NCBI GenBank assembly: GCA_031549665.1
Contig: JAVBPJ010000006.1
Span: forward strand, 35,141-99,140
Direction of reading: 5' to 3'
Length of the DNA stretch: 64,000 nucleotides
Source of the DNA: Rikenella sp031549665
Lineage (GTDB): Bacteria > Bacteroidota > Bacteroidia > Bacteroidales > Rikenellaceae
Part shown: one piece after another, positions 33,196-41,944 of the stretch
Layout of the letters: the number at the start of each line of letters is the position of its first letter
Numbering within the stretch: position 1 is the stretch's first letter
Notes under the pieces: generated by a model
Database searches by the model: none
What the model saw: only the letters and a program-made list of their open reading frames with translations
Told to the model about the DNA's origin: nothing
Program-made: the position numbers and the translations under genes

Positions 33196-34647
33196 ATGAA
33201 AAAACGCATCGACATAGCAAAAAGCCTGTGCATCCTGTGCGCGCTATTCTGTGCCGCCATTATGCAAAGTTGCGCCAGGGAGGACTTTGAAACGCCCCCC
33301 GCGGCGGACGCGCTTTCGGACGTAACCCTGATCCTGGAGATTCCCGAAACCCGGATCCCGTTGACCCGTTCGATGGACGGCGCGAAAGAGAGCTACGTGA
33401 ACGAGGCGGACATCCTTGTTTTTGAGGTGAATGATTCGAACCCCGACAACGTGGTGGAAACTTTCCGCGAATACATGCACGGGAACGTTGTAAAGAATTA
33501 TGCGGTGGGTCAGGCCTATCGGGTGGAACTGAAGGCCAAACTTGCCGCCGCCCCCAACAGCCGCGTGGTTGTGGTGGTCAACGCCGGCGCACAGGTCGCC
33601 TCGGCGCTCTCCGGCCTGGCCGCCGGAACGCCGAAAAAGGCAGTGCTCGAACGGTTGACCTACGCCTCCGGCCCGTGGGCCGCCAACGGCGCCGGCGGAA
33701 CGTTCCAACCCATCCCGATGTACGGGGAAACCGGAAAGGTAACCCTTGCGTTCGGCGCCAAGTTCGAAGGGATACGGCTGCAACGCATGGCCGCCAGGAT
33801 CGACGTCATCAACCATGCCGGCGCATTCGTGATGGAACGGATATACCTTTGCAATTTCAACACCGTGGGTTACATCGCTCCCGGGTGGCGGGCGGCGGAC
33901 GGACAGTTGCTGACTTCGTCCGTCGCAGGCCCCAACCTGCCTGCCGATCCCGGCAAGCAACCCGGAGCGGCGGTGTTTACCCCGTCGAGCCAAAGTTTCA
34001 CGGGGGAAATATACACGCAGGAATCGGCCGCGGCCGCCGACGCCGACGAACCGGCCCGCCAAAACGCCACCTGCCTGGTTATTGAGGGAACCTGCGACGG
34101 GAAAAAGGGTTTTTACCGCGTGGACTTCACCTGCGGCCAACCGGCCCAATACATGCCCCTGTTGCGGAATTACAGGTACGAGGTGAGCATCACCTCGGTC
34201 GAAGGGCGCGGGTATGACACCTTCGAGGAGGCGCTGGCCTCTTACACCGTCCCGTCGAACCTCAAAACCCGAATCCTGTCCTACGACATGGGCGTGATCA
34301 AGGAGATCAACTTCAACGGGCAATACATGCTCGGGGTGTCGCGGGCCGACTACTCGCTTCCGGCATCGGCGGCCCTTACCCCCGCGGCGCCCTACAAGCT
34401 GTCTGTCTTTACGGACTACGCCCCGGGCTGGGAGGTGGAGAAAATAGAAGACCAGGCGAGCCAAACGCCCGTAAGCTGGCTTACGCTCAGCACGACGGGC
34501 GGATTCGGCGGAACAATAACGGACACCTACCTGTTGTTCGACGGAAATACCGGCCCGTCTCGGGCGGCCTTCATCACCCTGAAAGCGGGGCGGTTGACAC
34601 ACCGGATCAGCGTAACGCAACAAGCCGCGCCGCCGATCCTTCCATAA
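33196..34647 (+). CDS. Fimbrillin-like accessory subunit, lipoprotein
   Basis: A 483-aa lipoprotein (IMQSC, Cys26) with the fimbrillin layout. It has a probable cleavage site (PLTRSM), EADILVFEVND, RVVVVVNAG, a MYGETGKV segment that mirrors the MWGQSE segment of the large subunit, and IRLQRMAARIDVINHAG, which aligns with LVRMMARIDVAVA of the preceding protein. The C-terminal ~100 residues are a BACON-like beta domain (GWEVEKIE, ending LTHRISVTQQA). It looks like a second accessory or tip subunit that shares ancestry with the first half of its neighbour. It starts nine bases after the preceding stop. Confidence 0.8.
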   Translation: MKKRIDIAKSLCILCALFCAAIMQSCAREDFETPPAADALSDVTLILEIPETRIPLTRSMDGAKESYVNEADILVFEVNDSNPDNVVETFREYMHGNVVKNYAVGQAYRVELKAKLAAAPNSRVVVVVNAGAQVASALSGLAAGTPKKAVLERLTYASGPWAANGAGGTFQPIPMYGETGKVTLAFGAKFEGIRLQRMAARIDVINHAGAFVMERIYLCNFNTVGYIAPGWRAADGQLLTSSVAGPNLPADPGKQPGAAVFTPSSQSFTGEIYTQESAAAADADEPARQNATCLVIEGTCDGKKGFYRVDFTCGQPAQYMPLLRNYRYEVSITSVEGRGYDTFEEALASYTVPSNLKTRILSYDMGVIKEINFNGQYMLGVSRADYSLPASAALTPAAPYKLSVFTDYAPGWEVEKIEDQASQTPVSWLTLSTTGGFGGTITDTYLLFDGNTGPSRAAFITLKAGRLTHRISVTQQAAPPILP

Positions 34648-34662
34648 ACTGACTGAAATCCA

Positions 34663-36252
34663 ATGAAACGCAATATCATTCTTTTGTTGGCCTGCTTGTC
34701 TCCGTTTGCGGGATTCGGCCAAAGCACGGGTCTCAAAACGAACCTGCTCTACGACGCCACGACGACCATCAACCTGGGAGCCGAGTTCCGGCTTTCGGAC
34801 CGTGTGTCGCTCGACGTTCCACTGAACTACAACCCGTGGACGTTCGACAACAACCGCAAATGGAAACACCTGCTGGTGCAGCCCGAAGCGCGGTGGTGGA
34901 TGCGCGAAACTTTCCGCGGCTCGTTCTTCGGCCTGCACGGCCACTACGCCCTGTACAACGTGGGGGGGCTGTCGTCGCCTCCCTTTTCGGAGTACATGTC
35001 GCAACACCGCTTCGAGGGGTGGCTTGCCGGAGCGGGGGTGTCGTACGGCTACCGCTGGAACTTCTCGCCCCGTTGGGGGCTGGAGGCCACCGTGGGTGCG
35101 GGCTATGCCTACCTCTCCTACGACAAATACCCCTGCTACAATTGCGGCCGCAAGATCGACAGCGAAACCAAACACTACTTCGGCCCCACCAAGGCGGGCG
35201 TTACCCTGATATTCAACATCGGCGCGAAACAGAAAACAGTTCCGCAACGACCTGCGCCCGCCTACATCCCGCAACCCGAATCCAAACCCGCCCCCAAAGC
35301 GCCGTACGTTCCCCGGTTCGAAGTGAGCTACGTTGCTCCGGAGGCGGAAACGGTCAAAGTACGCAACGAATCGGGCAGCGCCTACATCGACTATGCGGTC
35401 GGGAAGTCGGTCATCGACCCCGCCCTCGGAAACAACGCGGCGGCGTTGGAGGCGATCTATGCGACACTGCGCAGCGTGCGCGAAAACCCCGATGCCACGA
35501 TTACGCGAATCTCCGTTACCGGATACGCTTCGCCCGAGGGAAACTATGCCGCCAACAGGATCGTATCCGAGAAACGTGCGGCGGCGCTCCGGGGGCAGAT
35601 CGCCACTGTTGCCAATCTGCCTGAATCGCTGTTCCTATCGAAAGGCGGGGGAGAAGACTGGGCCCTGCTCGATACGCTGGTGGCTCGTTCGGAAATGGCG
35701 GGGAAATACGACGTGCTGGAGATTATCCGAGGCACGGCAGTCCCCGATGAGAAGGAAAAAGCGCTGGCGAGGTTGGACGGAGGCGTCCCGTACCGCCGGA
35801 TGAAAACCGAACTGTTCCCGCTGCTGCGCCGCTGCGAATACCGGCTGGAGTATACCGTGCTTCCGTTCACGGTCGAAAGAGGCAAGGAGGTCCTCCGAGC
35901 CCGTCCCGGGTTGCTCTCCCTGAATGAGCTGTACCTGATCGCTCAGAGCTACCCGGTGGGTTCGGTCGGTTTCCGCGAAACGTTCGAAACGGCCGCCCGC
36001 CTCTTTCCGCGGAGCGATGTCGCCAACCTGAACGCGGCCGCCTGCGCCCTGGCCCGCAAGGATACGGCTTCGGCCTCGGATTTCCTGTCGAAGGTCTCTC
36101 CGCAGGGACAAACGGCCGCTTACCGCAACAACCTGGGCGTTTATTACGGCCTGACCGGACAGTGGGACAACGCAAAGGCGGAATTCGCCCGCGCCACGGG
36201 TTCGCCCGAAGCCGCGCGCAACGCCTCCGAAATAGACAAAGCAGCCGAATAA
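34663..36252 (+). CDS. DUF3575/OmpA-family outer membrane protein with TPR-like tail
   Basis: A 529-aa envelope protein. After a signal peptide (LLLACLSPFAGFGQ) residues ~20-190 form a DUF3575 barrel (LKTNLLYDATTTINLGAEFRLSDRVSLDVPLNYNPW). An OmpA-type peptidoglycan-binding domain follows, with the motif ISVTGYASPEGNYAANRIVSEKRAAAL. The last ~120 residues are helical and TPR-like (AACALARKDTASASDFLSKV, then NNLGVYYGLTGQWDNAKAEFARA). Proteins with this layout accompany FimA-type operons in Bacteroidota and may link the fimbrial anchor to the cell wall. The stop overlaps the next ATG by one base (TAATG). Confidence 0.85.
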   Translation: MKRNIILLLACLSPFAGFGQSTGLKTNLLYDATTTINLGAEFRLSDRVSLDVPLNYNPWTFDNNRKWKHLLVQPEARWWMRETFRGSFFGLHGHYALYNVGGLSSPPFSEYMSQHRFEGWLAGAGVSYGYRWNFSPRWGLEATVGAGYAYLSYDKYPCYNCGRKIDSETKHYFGPTKAGVTLIFNIGAKQKTVPQRPAPAYIPQPESKPAPKAPYVPRFEVSYVAPEAETVKVRNESGSAYIDYAVGKSVIDPALGNNAAALEAIYATLRSVRENPDATITRISVTGYASPEGNYAANRIVSEKRAAALRGQIATVANLPESLFLSKGGGEDWALLDTLVARSEMAGKYDVLEIIRGTAVPDEKEKALARLDGGVPYRRMKTELFPLLRRCEYRLEYTVLPFTVERGKEVLRARPGLLSLNELYLIAQSYPVGSVGFRETFETAARLFPRSDVANLNAAACALARKDTASASDFLSKVSPQGQTAAYRNNLGVYYGLTGQWDNAKAEFARATGSPEAARNASEIDKAAE

Positions 36253-37235
36253 TGATAAGGGAACAACATACGTCCAGATTCTCGCGGATGGCCGCGCTTG
36301 TCGGGCTTGTCCTGCTCGCCATGGGTTCGGTAACGGGCTGCGGAAAGACGGGCGGCGGCAACCAGAAAGGGATGCAGGCCGAGGAAAAGACGTTTGCCGG
36401 AACGGGTGCCTTCGCGCCCCCCGAGGTTCCTCTTGTTTTGACCGACGCCCAAGCCCGCGCCGACTACCTGGCTCTGCATTGGTGGGACTCCGCTTGTTTG
36501 TTCAACAGCTCCATAACAATTGATACGACCATGATTGAGAGTGCTTTGCCCGATTGGCTCGATGTGCTGCACTACACTTCGGACGAAGGCTTGGGAAAAG
36601 CCGTCGATCACATCGCCACGCAAACTGCCTGCCGCAAGGAGGTGTACCGCCTGCTCTACGACCTGGTCGAGCGGTACCTTTACGATCCCAACTCTCCGAT
36701 GCGGGACGAGGAGCTTTTCGACCGCATACTGGCCCGAATCGAGGCCTCTCCGTCGCTCGACGAGGCGGACAAGGTGCGTCCCCGCTTCCTGCGCGGCCAA
36801 CTGGCCATGAATCGCCCCGGCACCCGGGCCGCCGATTTCGTATACGAACTGCCGTCGGGCAAACGCTCGTCATTGTCGGGCATCGGGGCCGAATACCTGA
36901 TCCTTTACTTCTACAACCCCGACTGCCACGAATGTCGCACCCTACGCGGCCAGCTTGCCGGGTCGCCGGCCGTGGCGGCGTTAACCGCCCGGGGCCGTTT
37001 GAAAATACTCGCCCTCTACCCGGACAAGGACCTGGCCGCGTGGAGGCGGTACCAATCCGACATCCCTGCCGGGTGGATCAACGCGTTCGATCCCCATGGA
37101 AGGGTGAAAGACGAACTCTATGCGATACGTGCCATCCCGACCCTCTATCTCCTGGGTCGTGATAAAACAGTGGTGCTCAAAGACGTATCCTTCGGTCGCA
37201 TCGAAGCCTACCTCATGCAGGTGCCTGCTAAATAG
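36252..37235 (+). CDS. DUF5106-thioredoxin-like lipoprotein
   Basis: A 327-aa lipoprotein (GSVTGC, Cys30). Residues ~60-190 match DUF5106 (ADYLALHWWDSACLFN, DHIATQTACRKEVYRLLYDLVERYLYDPNSPMRDEELF). The C-terminal half is a TlpA-like thioredoxin fold with the redox motif CHEC in YFYNPDCHECRTL and the cis-proline AIPTLYLLG. Such proteins act in disulfide exchange at the cell surface. As the last gene of the fimbrial operon, with translational coupling to the OmpA-like gene, it may help fold or reduce the secreted subunits; the subunits however contain few cysteines, so the target is not obvious. Confidence 0.85.
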   Translation: MIREQHTSRFSRMAALVGLVLLAMGSVTGCGKTGGGNQKGMQAEEKTFAGTGAFAPPEVPLVLTDAQARADYLALHWWDSACLFNSSITIDTTMIESALPDWLDVLHYTSDEGLGKAVDHIATQTACRKEVYRLLYDLVERYLYDPNSPMRDEELFDRILARIEASPSLDEADKVRPRFLRGQLAMNRPGTRAADFVYELPSGKRSSLSGIGAEYLILYFYNPDCHECRTLRGQLAGSPAVAALTARGRLKILALYPDKDLAAWRRYQSDIPAGWINAFDPHGRVKDELYAIRAIPTLYLLGRDKTVVLKDVSFGRIEAYLMQVPAK

Positions 37236-37372
37236 ACCGTTGTGTCGTGACGGGCATGCCTGCTCTTTGTCGTTCCCGTGTCAATGACAATGGCAGGGTG
37301 TGGCAGTGACAGGATGTCGGCACTCCCTTTTGCCTTGCGGGAAATCACGTCCATATATTATTGTGAATTAGA

Positions 37373-37400
37373 CAATAAAATTGATGCGACAATTTTATTG
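37373..37400. promoter_or_regulatory. 11-bp inverted repeat upstream of the barrel gene
   Basis: CAATAAAATTG and its exact reverse complement CAATTTTATTG are separated by ATGCGA. The AT-rich arms and lack of a T tract suggest a protein-binding operator rather than a terminator. It lies 69 bases before the ATG at 37469. Confidence 0.5.
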
Positions 37401-37468
37401 ACCAAAAGTGTCCCCGGCCCGGCACAATAGTTGAGCGTCCATGCCGTACACATCAAAACATTTTAGCC

Positions 37469-38116
37469 ATGAAAACAGTAAAATGGATGGCCATGAAGCC
37501 ATTCGCGGTAACATTCTCAATCGCCGCACTGACAATCGCAAGTGTAACAAGTGTTTTCGCGCAGAGCGCATCGAACGCCACCCGCCCCGAGCCGGATTTT
37601 AAACGGCACGAATTGAGGCTCGGAGCGGGCGCTTTCAGCTCAAACGACCTGATCGACAGCTATTCGGACGTTGCCAGCAGCGCAATAACCGGAGGCATGT
37701 ACTCGGTATCGGACGAAAAGACGTCGGGCAACTACTCCCTGACCTACCGCTATGCGTTGAAACCCCGGTTGTCGGTCGGCGGCGCGGTCGTGTACAGCCG
37801 CCTCACTTCGGACTTCAACTCCGGCGGGAGCAGTACGGGGAAATCGCTGAATAATTATTTCACGCTGGCTCCCGAGGTGGAATATAAGTACATCAACAAA
37901 AAGAATTTCCGGATGTACGGGTTTGTCGGCGCCGGGATGACGCTCAACAATCAGAAAGTTACGGAATCGGGTGCGCCTTCCACTTCAAACACCCCCTACT
38001 TCAACTTCCAGGTAACGCCCATCGGCATCCAGGTGGGGCATAATTTCGGTGGATTCCTTGAAGGCGGATTTGGCTACAAGGGTATCGTAAACGTGGGATT
38101 CTTCGCAAGGTTCTAA
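37469..38116 (+). CDS. Small outer membrane beta-barrel protein
   Basis: A 215-aa protein with a signal peptide (FSIAALTIASVTSVFA then Q) and a series of amphipathic strands typical of an eight-stranded OmpX/OmpA-like barrel (HELRLGAGAFSSND, NYSLTYRYALKPRLSVGGAVVYSRL, KNFRMYGFVGAGMTLNN). The C-terminus IVNVGFFARF ends in Phe, as barrels do. No specific function is visible. Spacing of over 230 bases from the fimbrial operon and its own terminator suggest an independent transcript, although it reads in the same direction. Confidence 0.78.
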   Translation: MKTVKWMAMKPFAVTFSIAALTIASVTSVFAQSASNATRPEPDFKRHELRLGAGAFSSNDLIDSYSDVASSAITGGMYSVSDEKTSGNYSLTYRYALKPRLSVGGAVVYSRLTSDFNSGGSSTGKSLNNYFTLAPEVEYKYINKKNFRMYGFVGAGMTLNNQKVTESGAPSTSNTPYFNFQVTPIGIQVGHNFGGFLEGGFGYKGIVNVGFFARF

Positions 38117-38140
38117 CCCGCCGACGCTGTCCATAAAGTA

Positions 38141-38169
38141 AAACGCCCCGAAATTGTCGGGGCGTTTTT
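38141..38169. terminator. Terminator between the barrel gene and the HxlR gene
   Basis: The arms AAACGCCCCGA and TCGGGGCGTTT pair perfectly around AATTG and are flanked by A and T runs, so the hairpin can end transcription from either side. Confidence 0.93.
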
Positions 38170-38197
38170 GTTGCCGGAAGTCTGCTTTAAAGGGCGG

Positions 38198-38551
38198 TTA
38201 CTTGTGCAAATGCCTCGATTCGACGATGGCTGACAGGTTCTCCAACGCCCAGCCAACAAGGTTGTTCAGGTGAGGTATCAGATTCTCGCCCGATCTGGTG
38301 AGCGTGTATTCGACCCTCGGGGGAACTTCGGGATAGATCGCGCGACTCACCAGCCCGTCGGCTTCGAGCGAACGCAACGTAACGGTCAGCATCCGTTGCG
38401 AAATGTCGCCGATAGATCGGTGAATATCGCTAAAACGCATCACTCCGTTGGCGTTGAGCGACATAAGCACCAGCAACGACCACTTGTCTCCCAGGCGGCA
38501 AAGGATATTCCGGATTGGACAATGACCGTCCGGAAGAAAACTTTTTTTCAT
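38198..38551 (-). CDS. HxlR-family winged-helix transcriptional regulator
   Basis: A 117-aa regulator of the HxlR type. The pattern CPIRNILCRLGDKWSLLVLMSLNANGVMRFSDIHRSIGDISQRMLTVTLRSLEADGLVSRAIYPEVPPRVEYTLT contains the conserved Cys, the KWSL-LVL helix and the wing. Family members often sense electrophiles or redox state through the N-terminal Cys. The ATG at 38551 is preferred; another in-frame start exists at 38575. It is divergent from a flavin oxidoreductase-like gene whose promoter overlaps a near-perfect 21-bp palindrome, the obvious candidate operator. Confidence 0.92.
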   Translation of the reverse strand: MKKSFLPDGHCPIRNILCRLGDKWSLLVLMSLNANGVMRFSDIHRSIGDISQRMLTVTLRSLEADGLVSRAIYPEVPPRVEYTLTRSGENLIPHLNNLVGWALENLSAIVESRHLHK

Positions 38552-38624
38552 CTCGATTGTGTTGAAAATCAACAATGCTGACTTTTAGGTAACCCTATTA
38601 TCAAAAAGTCAGTTCTTGTTTTCG

Positions 38625-38646
38625 AAAGTTACTTAAAGTAACTTTG
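38625..38646 (+). promoter_or_regulatory. Promoter and palindromic operator of the PNPOx-like gene
   Basis: The bases 38625-38645 (AAAGTTACTT-A-AAGTAACTTT) form a palindrome with only the central base unpaired. The -7 box TAACTTTG (38639-38646) lies over its right arm. HxlR binding here would block transcription. Confidence 0.75.
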
Positions 38647-38677
38647 CTGCACAAAAGTAACCAAAACCACAACCACT

Positions 38678-39079
38678 ATGATCAACTTTTCAGAAATTTT
38701 GAAGGCCAATCCGAACGGAGTTATGGCAACCCAGGACGGCGAACGCGTAAAGACACGGGTATTCCAATACCTCTTTGCCGAGAAAAACAAGGTCTATTTC
38801 TGCACCAGCAGCGAAAAGGCGGTCTATGTCCAACTGCAAGCCAATCCGAACGTGTCGTTTTGTACGCACCCGCAAAATTTTTCGCCCGTACTGTCTGTTA
38901 ACGGCAAGGTGGTTTTCGTGGACGATTTGTCGCTGAAAGCCCGCGCCCTCGATGAGAACCCCCTCATCAAAGGCATATACAACATGCCGGAGAATCCGAT
39001 TTTCAAACTTTTCTACATTGATGCCAAGGAAATTGTAACATTCAGTTTTGCGGAAGGGGAGAAGATATATCGATTTTAG
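38678..39079 (+). CDS. Pyridoxamine 5'-phosphate oxidase-family protein
   Basis: A 133-aa split-barrel FMN-binding protein of the PNPOx-like group. GVMATQDGERVKTRVFQYLFAEKNKVYFCTSSEKAVYVQLQANPNVSFC is the characteristic barrel core. It lacks the C-terminal residues of true PdxH and resembles the small flavin-binding proteins of unknown substrate. Its divergence from an HxlR regulator, with the shared regulatory palindrome, suggests that it is induced by an electrophile or redox signal. The final residues (AKEIVTFSFAEGEKIYRF) match the family end. Confidence 0.88.
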   Translation: MINFSEILKANPNGVMATQDGERVKTRVFQYLFAEKNKVYFCTSSEKAVYVQLQANPNVSFCTHPQNFSPVLSVNGKVVFVDDLSLKARALDENPLIKGIYNMPENPIFKLFYIDAKEIVTFSFAEGEKIYRF

Positions 39080-39123
39080 ATAATTCCGTCTATTCAGGCT
39101 TAGGTTATTCGACAAGAGAAGCC

Positions 39124-39158
39124 CCTCTTCCCTCCGAAACGGGAGAAGAGGGGTTTCT
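39124..39158. terminator. Terminator between the PNPOx-like and sulfatase genes
   Basis: CCCCTCTTC pairs with GAAGAGGGG, with a CCC/GGG extension and a TCCGAAAC loop. AA and TTT flank the stem. It sits between convergent genes. Confidence 0.75.
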
Positions 39159-39178
39159 CAGTGAAATGACGGAGCCGA

Positions 39179-41608
39179 CTATTGCGCTTTCATTTTGGCT
39201 TCGAATTCCCGCTCTACATTGATGTAGGCGTCGTTGGCGACATCGTAAATGACTTTTATGATTTCGCCGCCGCCGGTAAACGGATACTTGTAGCCGTAGT
39301 CCCGGCTCACGGGATCGCCGGTGTCATAACCCACGCAAAGGCCTTCGCCGCTATTGAGCGAGAAGCGGCCTGCCTGGGTGCGGAACGGGGCCTGGGCCAC
39401 CAGCTTGTCGTCGATGTAAAGTTTCATCGTACCGAGGCATTCCGCCTTTTCGGTCATTTTGTCCTTGACGAATTCCACGCCGATGATGTGTTTTCCGGCC
39501 GGCATGGCGTAGCTCAGCCGCTGTACGGGGTCGAGGCCCAGGAAGTTGTATTCGAAGTTCACCTTGTTGTCTTTCAGGTACATGGTGTAACCTCCGAAAC
39601 GCGAACCCTGCGAAACGATGACCCCTTTGGATCCGGCCGCCAGGTCTACCTCGGCCAGGATCTTGAACGAGCGCGCCGCCGTGCGTACGGCGTTGGCTTC
39701 AGGCACTTCGGCGGTGTTCGGATAGTAGGTGTAACGGCCGTCGGCGGGTACCGCAGGGTCGTATTCGTACTTGATGTATTCGAGAATGCTCAGGTCGTTC
39801 AACGGCAGTACGTTGTACTTCTTGGCCTCTTCCATCCACAGGTTCTTCATCTCCTCTACTTTCTCGGGGTATTTTGCCGCCAGGTTGGTAGATTGAGAGC
39901 GGTCGATGTCGGTATGGTACAATTCCCATTTGTCCTGGTCGAAATGACCGAGATTCGAGGGCATCGGCCCGTGTACGGCGGTGGCCATCCAGCCTTCTTT
40001 CCAAATGCCGCGCGTACCCAGCATTTCGTAGTATTGCACTTTCTTTGCGGTGGGCGCGGCAGCGTTGTCGAAGCTCGAAACCATGGACACGCCGGCCAGC
40101 GGGGTTTGTTTGATGCCGTGCACCACGTCGGGCATCGTTACGCCGCAAGCCTCCAGAATGGTGGGCACGATATCGGTTGCGTGGTAGTACTGGCTGCGCA
40201 GTTCGCCGCGGGCTTTGATGCCTTTGGGCCAAGAGATCACCAACGGATCGCAGGTGCCGCCGCTGTAGCCCGAGTAGCGCTTGAACATTTTGTACGGGGT
40301 GGAGAAAGCCATCGCCCATCCGGTGGGATAGTGGTTGTAGGTATCGGGGCCGCCCAGTTTGTCCATCATGGCGATATTGTTCTGGATGTCGTCGGGATAT
40401 GAGTTGAAATAATAGGTTTCATTGATCGTACCGTTCGGACTGCCCTCGCCGGAAGCGCCGTTGTCGGCGCAGTAGATAACCAGCGTGTTATCCAACTGCC
40501 CCGATTCTTCCAGGTAATCGATCACACGACCCACCTGGGCGTCGGTGTATTCCGAGAAACCGGCAAATACTTCGGCCATGTGCGAAAACAGTTTCTTCTC
40601 GTCGGCCGAAAGGGTGTTCCACGGGCGTACCATGTCCAGCTCGGATGCAATCCCCTTGGGAAGCGGGTTCTCGGCCGTCAGTTTGGTGCCTTTGGGGAGG
40701 ATGCCCTTTTCGATCATCCGGCCCAGCACCCATTCGCGGTAGGCGTCGTACCCGGCGTCGAACTTACCTTTGTACTTGTCGATGTATTCCTGCGGGGCCT
40801 GGTGCGGAGCGTGGTTGGCGCCGGGGTTGTACCACATGTACCAGGGCTTGTCGGGACTTGCCTGTTTCGAGTCGCGGATGTATTGGATGGCTTTGTCGGC
40901 CAGGTCTTTCGACAGGTGATAGCCCTGCTCCGGCAAATAGGGTTGTTCGATGGTGTGGTTGTCTTCGGTCAACGCCGGATACCACTGGTTGCTTTCGGCG
41001 CCGATGAACCCGTAGAAACGGTCGAATCCCATACCCAGCGGCCAATTTTGCTTGGTGGCGCCCATTCCGAAGGCGTCGACAGGCACATTGTGGTTCTTAC
41101 CGATCCAGAAAGTCGACCATCCGGCGTTGCGCAGAATGGTGGCGATGGTTGCATTTGATTCGGGAATATGTCCGCTGTATCCGGGGAATCCCGTGGCCGA
41201 TTCGGAGATGGAACCGTAGCCGTTTTGGTGGTGGTTGCGTCCGGTGAGCATGCACGACCGGGTGGGCGACGAAACCGACGTGGTGTGCCATTGCGTGTAG
41301 GTGATGCCGTTGGCTGCCAAACGGTCGAGGGTGGGCATGTTTACGGCCCCGCCGTAGGTCGACCACGTGGCCTGTCCCGTATCGTCGTACAGTACCACCA
41401 ACACGTTGGGAGCTCCCTTGGGGGCCTTCGGATAGAGAAAGGCGTCCCAGTCTGGCTTCGAATCCCGAATGTCGAGGTTGATGGTTCCCTGAAACTGTTT
41501 GTTTGTTTCCTGGGCGATGGCATGGTTGCTGCAGAAACCGACCGAGCATAAAGCCGTTGTTGCGAGCAATGCCGTGCTTTGATGTGATTTGACAACTTTT
41601 GTTTTCAT
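39179..41608 (-). CDS. Serine-type arylsulfatase (S1 family), secreted
   Basis: An 809-aa formylglycine-dependent sulfatase with a signal peptide (LLATTALCSVGFCSNHAIA). Metal-binding residues are in VLYDDTG (75-76). The active-site motif reads S113-S-P-T-R117 followed by LTG at 121-123. The formylglycine precursor is therefore Ser113, not Cys, and maturation would need an anaerobic radical-SAM enzyme (anSME), which is not in this window. Other motifs are NHHQNG, GWSTFWIGKNH and YCADNGASGEGSPNG. A C-terminal ~150-residue beta domain completes the large S1_4-like architecture. The sulfated substrate cannot be read from sequence. Confidence 0.92.
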   Translation of the reverse strand: MKTKVVKSHQSTALLATTALCSVGFCSNHAIAQETNKQFQGTINLDIRDSKPDWDAFLYPKAPKGAPNVLVVLYDDTGQATWSTYGGAVNMPTLDRLAANGITYTQWHTTSVSSPTRSCMLTGRNHHQNGYGSISESATGFPGYSGHIPESNATIATILRNAGWSTFWIGKNHNVPVDAFGMGATKQNWPLGMGFDRFYGFIGAESNQWYPALTEDNHTIEQPYLPEQGYHLSKDLADKAIQYIRDSKQASPDKPWYMWYNPGANHAPHQAPQEYIDKYKGKFDAGYDAYREWVLGRMIEKGILPKGTKLTAENPLPKGIASELDMVRPWNTLSADEKKLFSHMAEVFAGFSEYTDAQVGRVIDYLEESGQLDNTLVIYCADNGASGEGSPNGTINETYYFNSYPDDIQNNIAMMDKLGGPDTYNHYPTGWAMAFSTPYKMFKRYSGYSGGTCDPLVISWPKGIKARGELRSQYYHATDIVPTILEACGVTMPDVVHGIKQTPLAGVSMVSSFDNAAAPTAKKVQYYEMLGTRGIWKEGWMATAVHGPMPSNLGHFDQDKWELYHTDIDRSQSTNLAAKYPEKVEEMKNLWMEEAKKYNVLPLNDLSILEYIKYEYDPAVPADGRYTYYPNTAEVPEANAVRTAARSFKILAEVDLAAGSKGVIVSQGSRFGGYTMYLKDNKVNFEYNFLGLDPVQRLSYAMPAGKHIIGVEFVKDKMTEKAECLGTMKLYIDDKLVAQAPFRTQAGRFSLNSGEGLCVGYDTGDPVSRDYGYKYPFTGGGEIIKVIYDVANDAYINVEREFEAKMKAQ

Positions 41609-41652
41609 GTACTTGATTTTTATAATTCAACAATAGCGACCACATAAACTAA

Positions 41653-41679
41653 TGCATTGATCTGACCAATGCAATTGTA
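41653..41679 (-). promoter_or_regulatory. Possible sulfatase promoter and operator
   Basis: The dyad TGCATTG-ATCTGAC-CAATGCA (41653-41673) partly overlaps TACAATTG on the minus strand (41679-41672), a near-consensus -7 box. The distance to the sulfatase ATG is about 65 bases. Confidence 0.4.
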
Positions 41680-41944
41680 GTTGAATACGTACCCCTGTGT
41701 CGTAAGGGCTGGAGCGAAGAACCGGAATGGATACCAACAAAAATCAGACCATTGATGGGGCTGGCCGAAGCGTTCCCCGAACGAATCGCTTGTACGAATC
41801 GCCCGGGACCCCGGGCGACGGGTAGAGTTCGTTTGTTCATTTATAGGATATCCAAGCCCGAAGATAGCGAATATAAATGTAAAATCACGTATATAGTTTC
41901 ATGTACGCTCCGATGCACTTTTTGCAGCATGGAAATTGAACGGG

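Noticed and set aside
41649..41840. 63-codon frame on the minus strand upstream of the sulfatase
   Set aside because: It has no conserved sequence and covers the probable sulfatase promoter.
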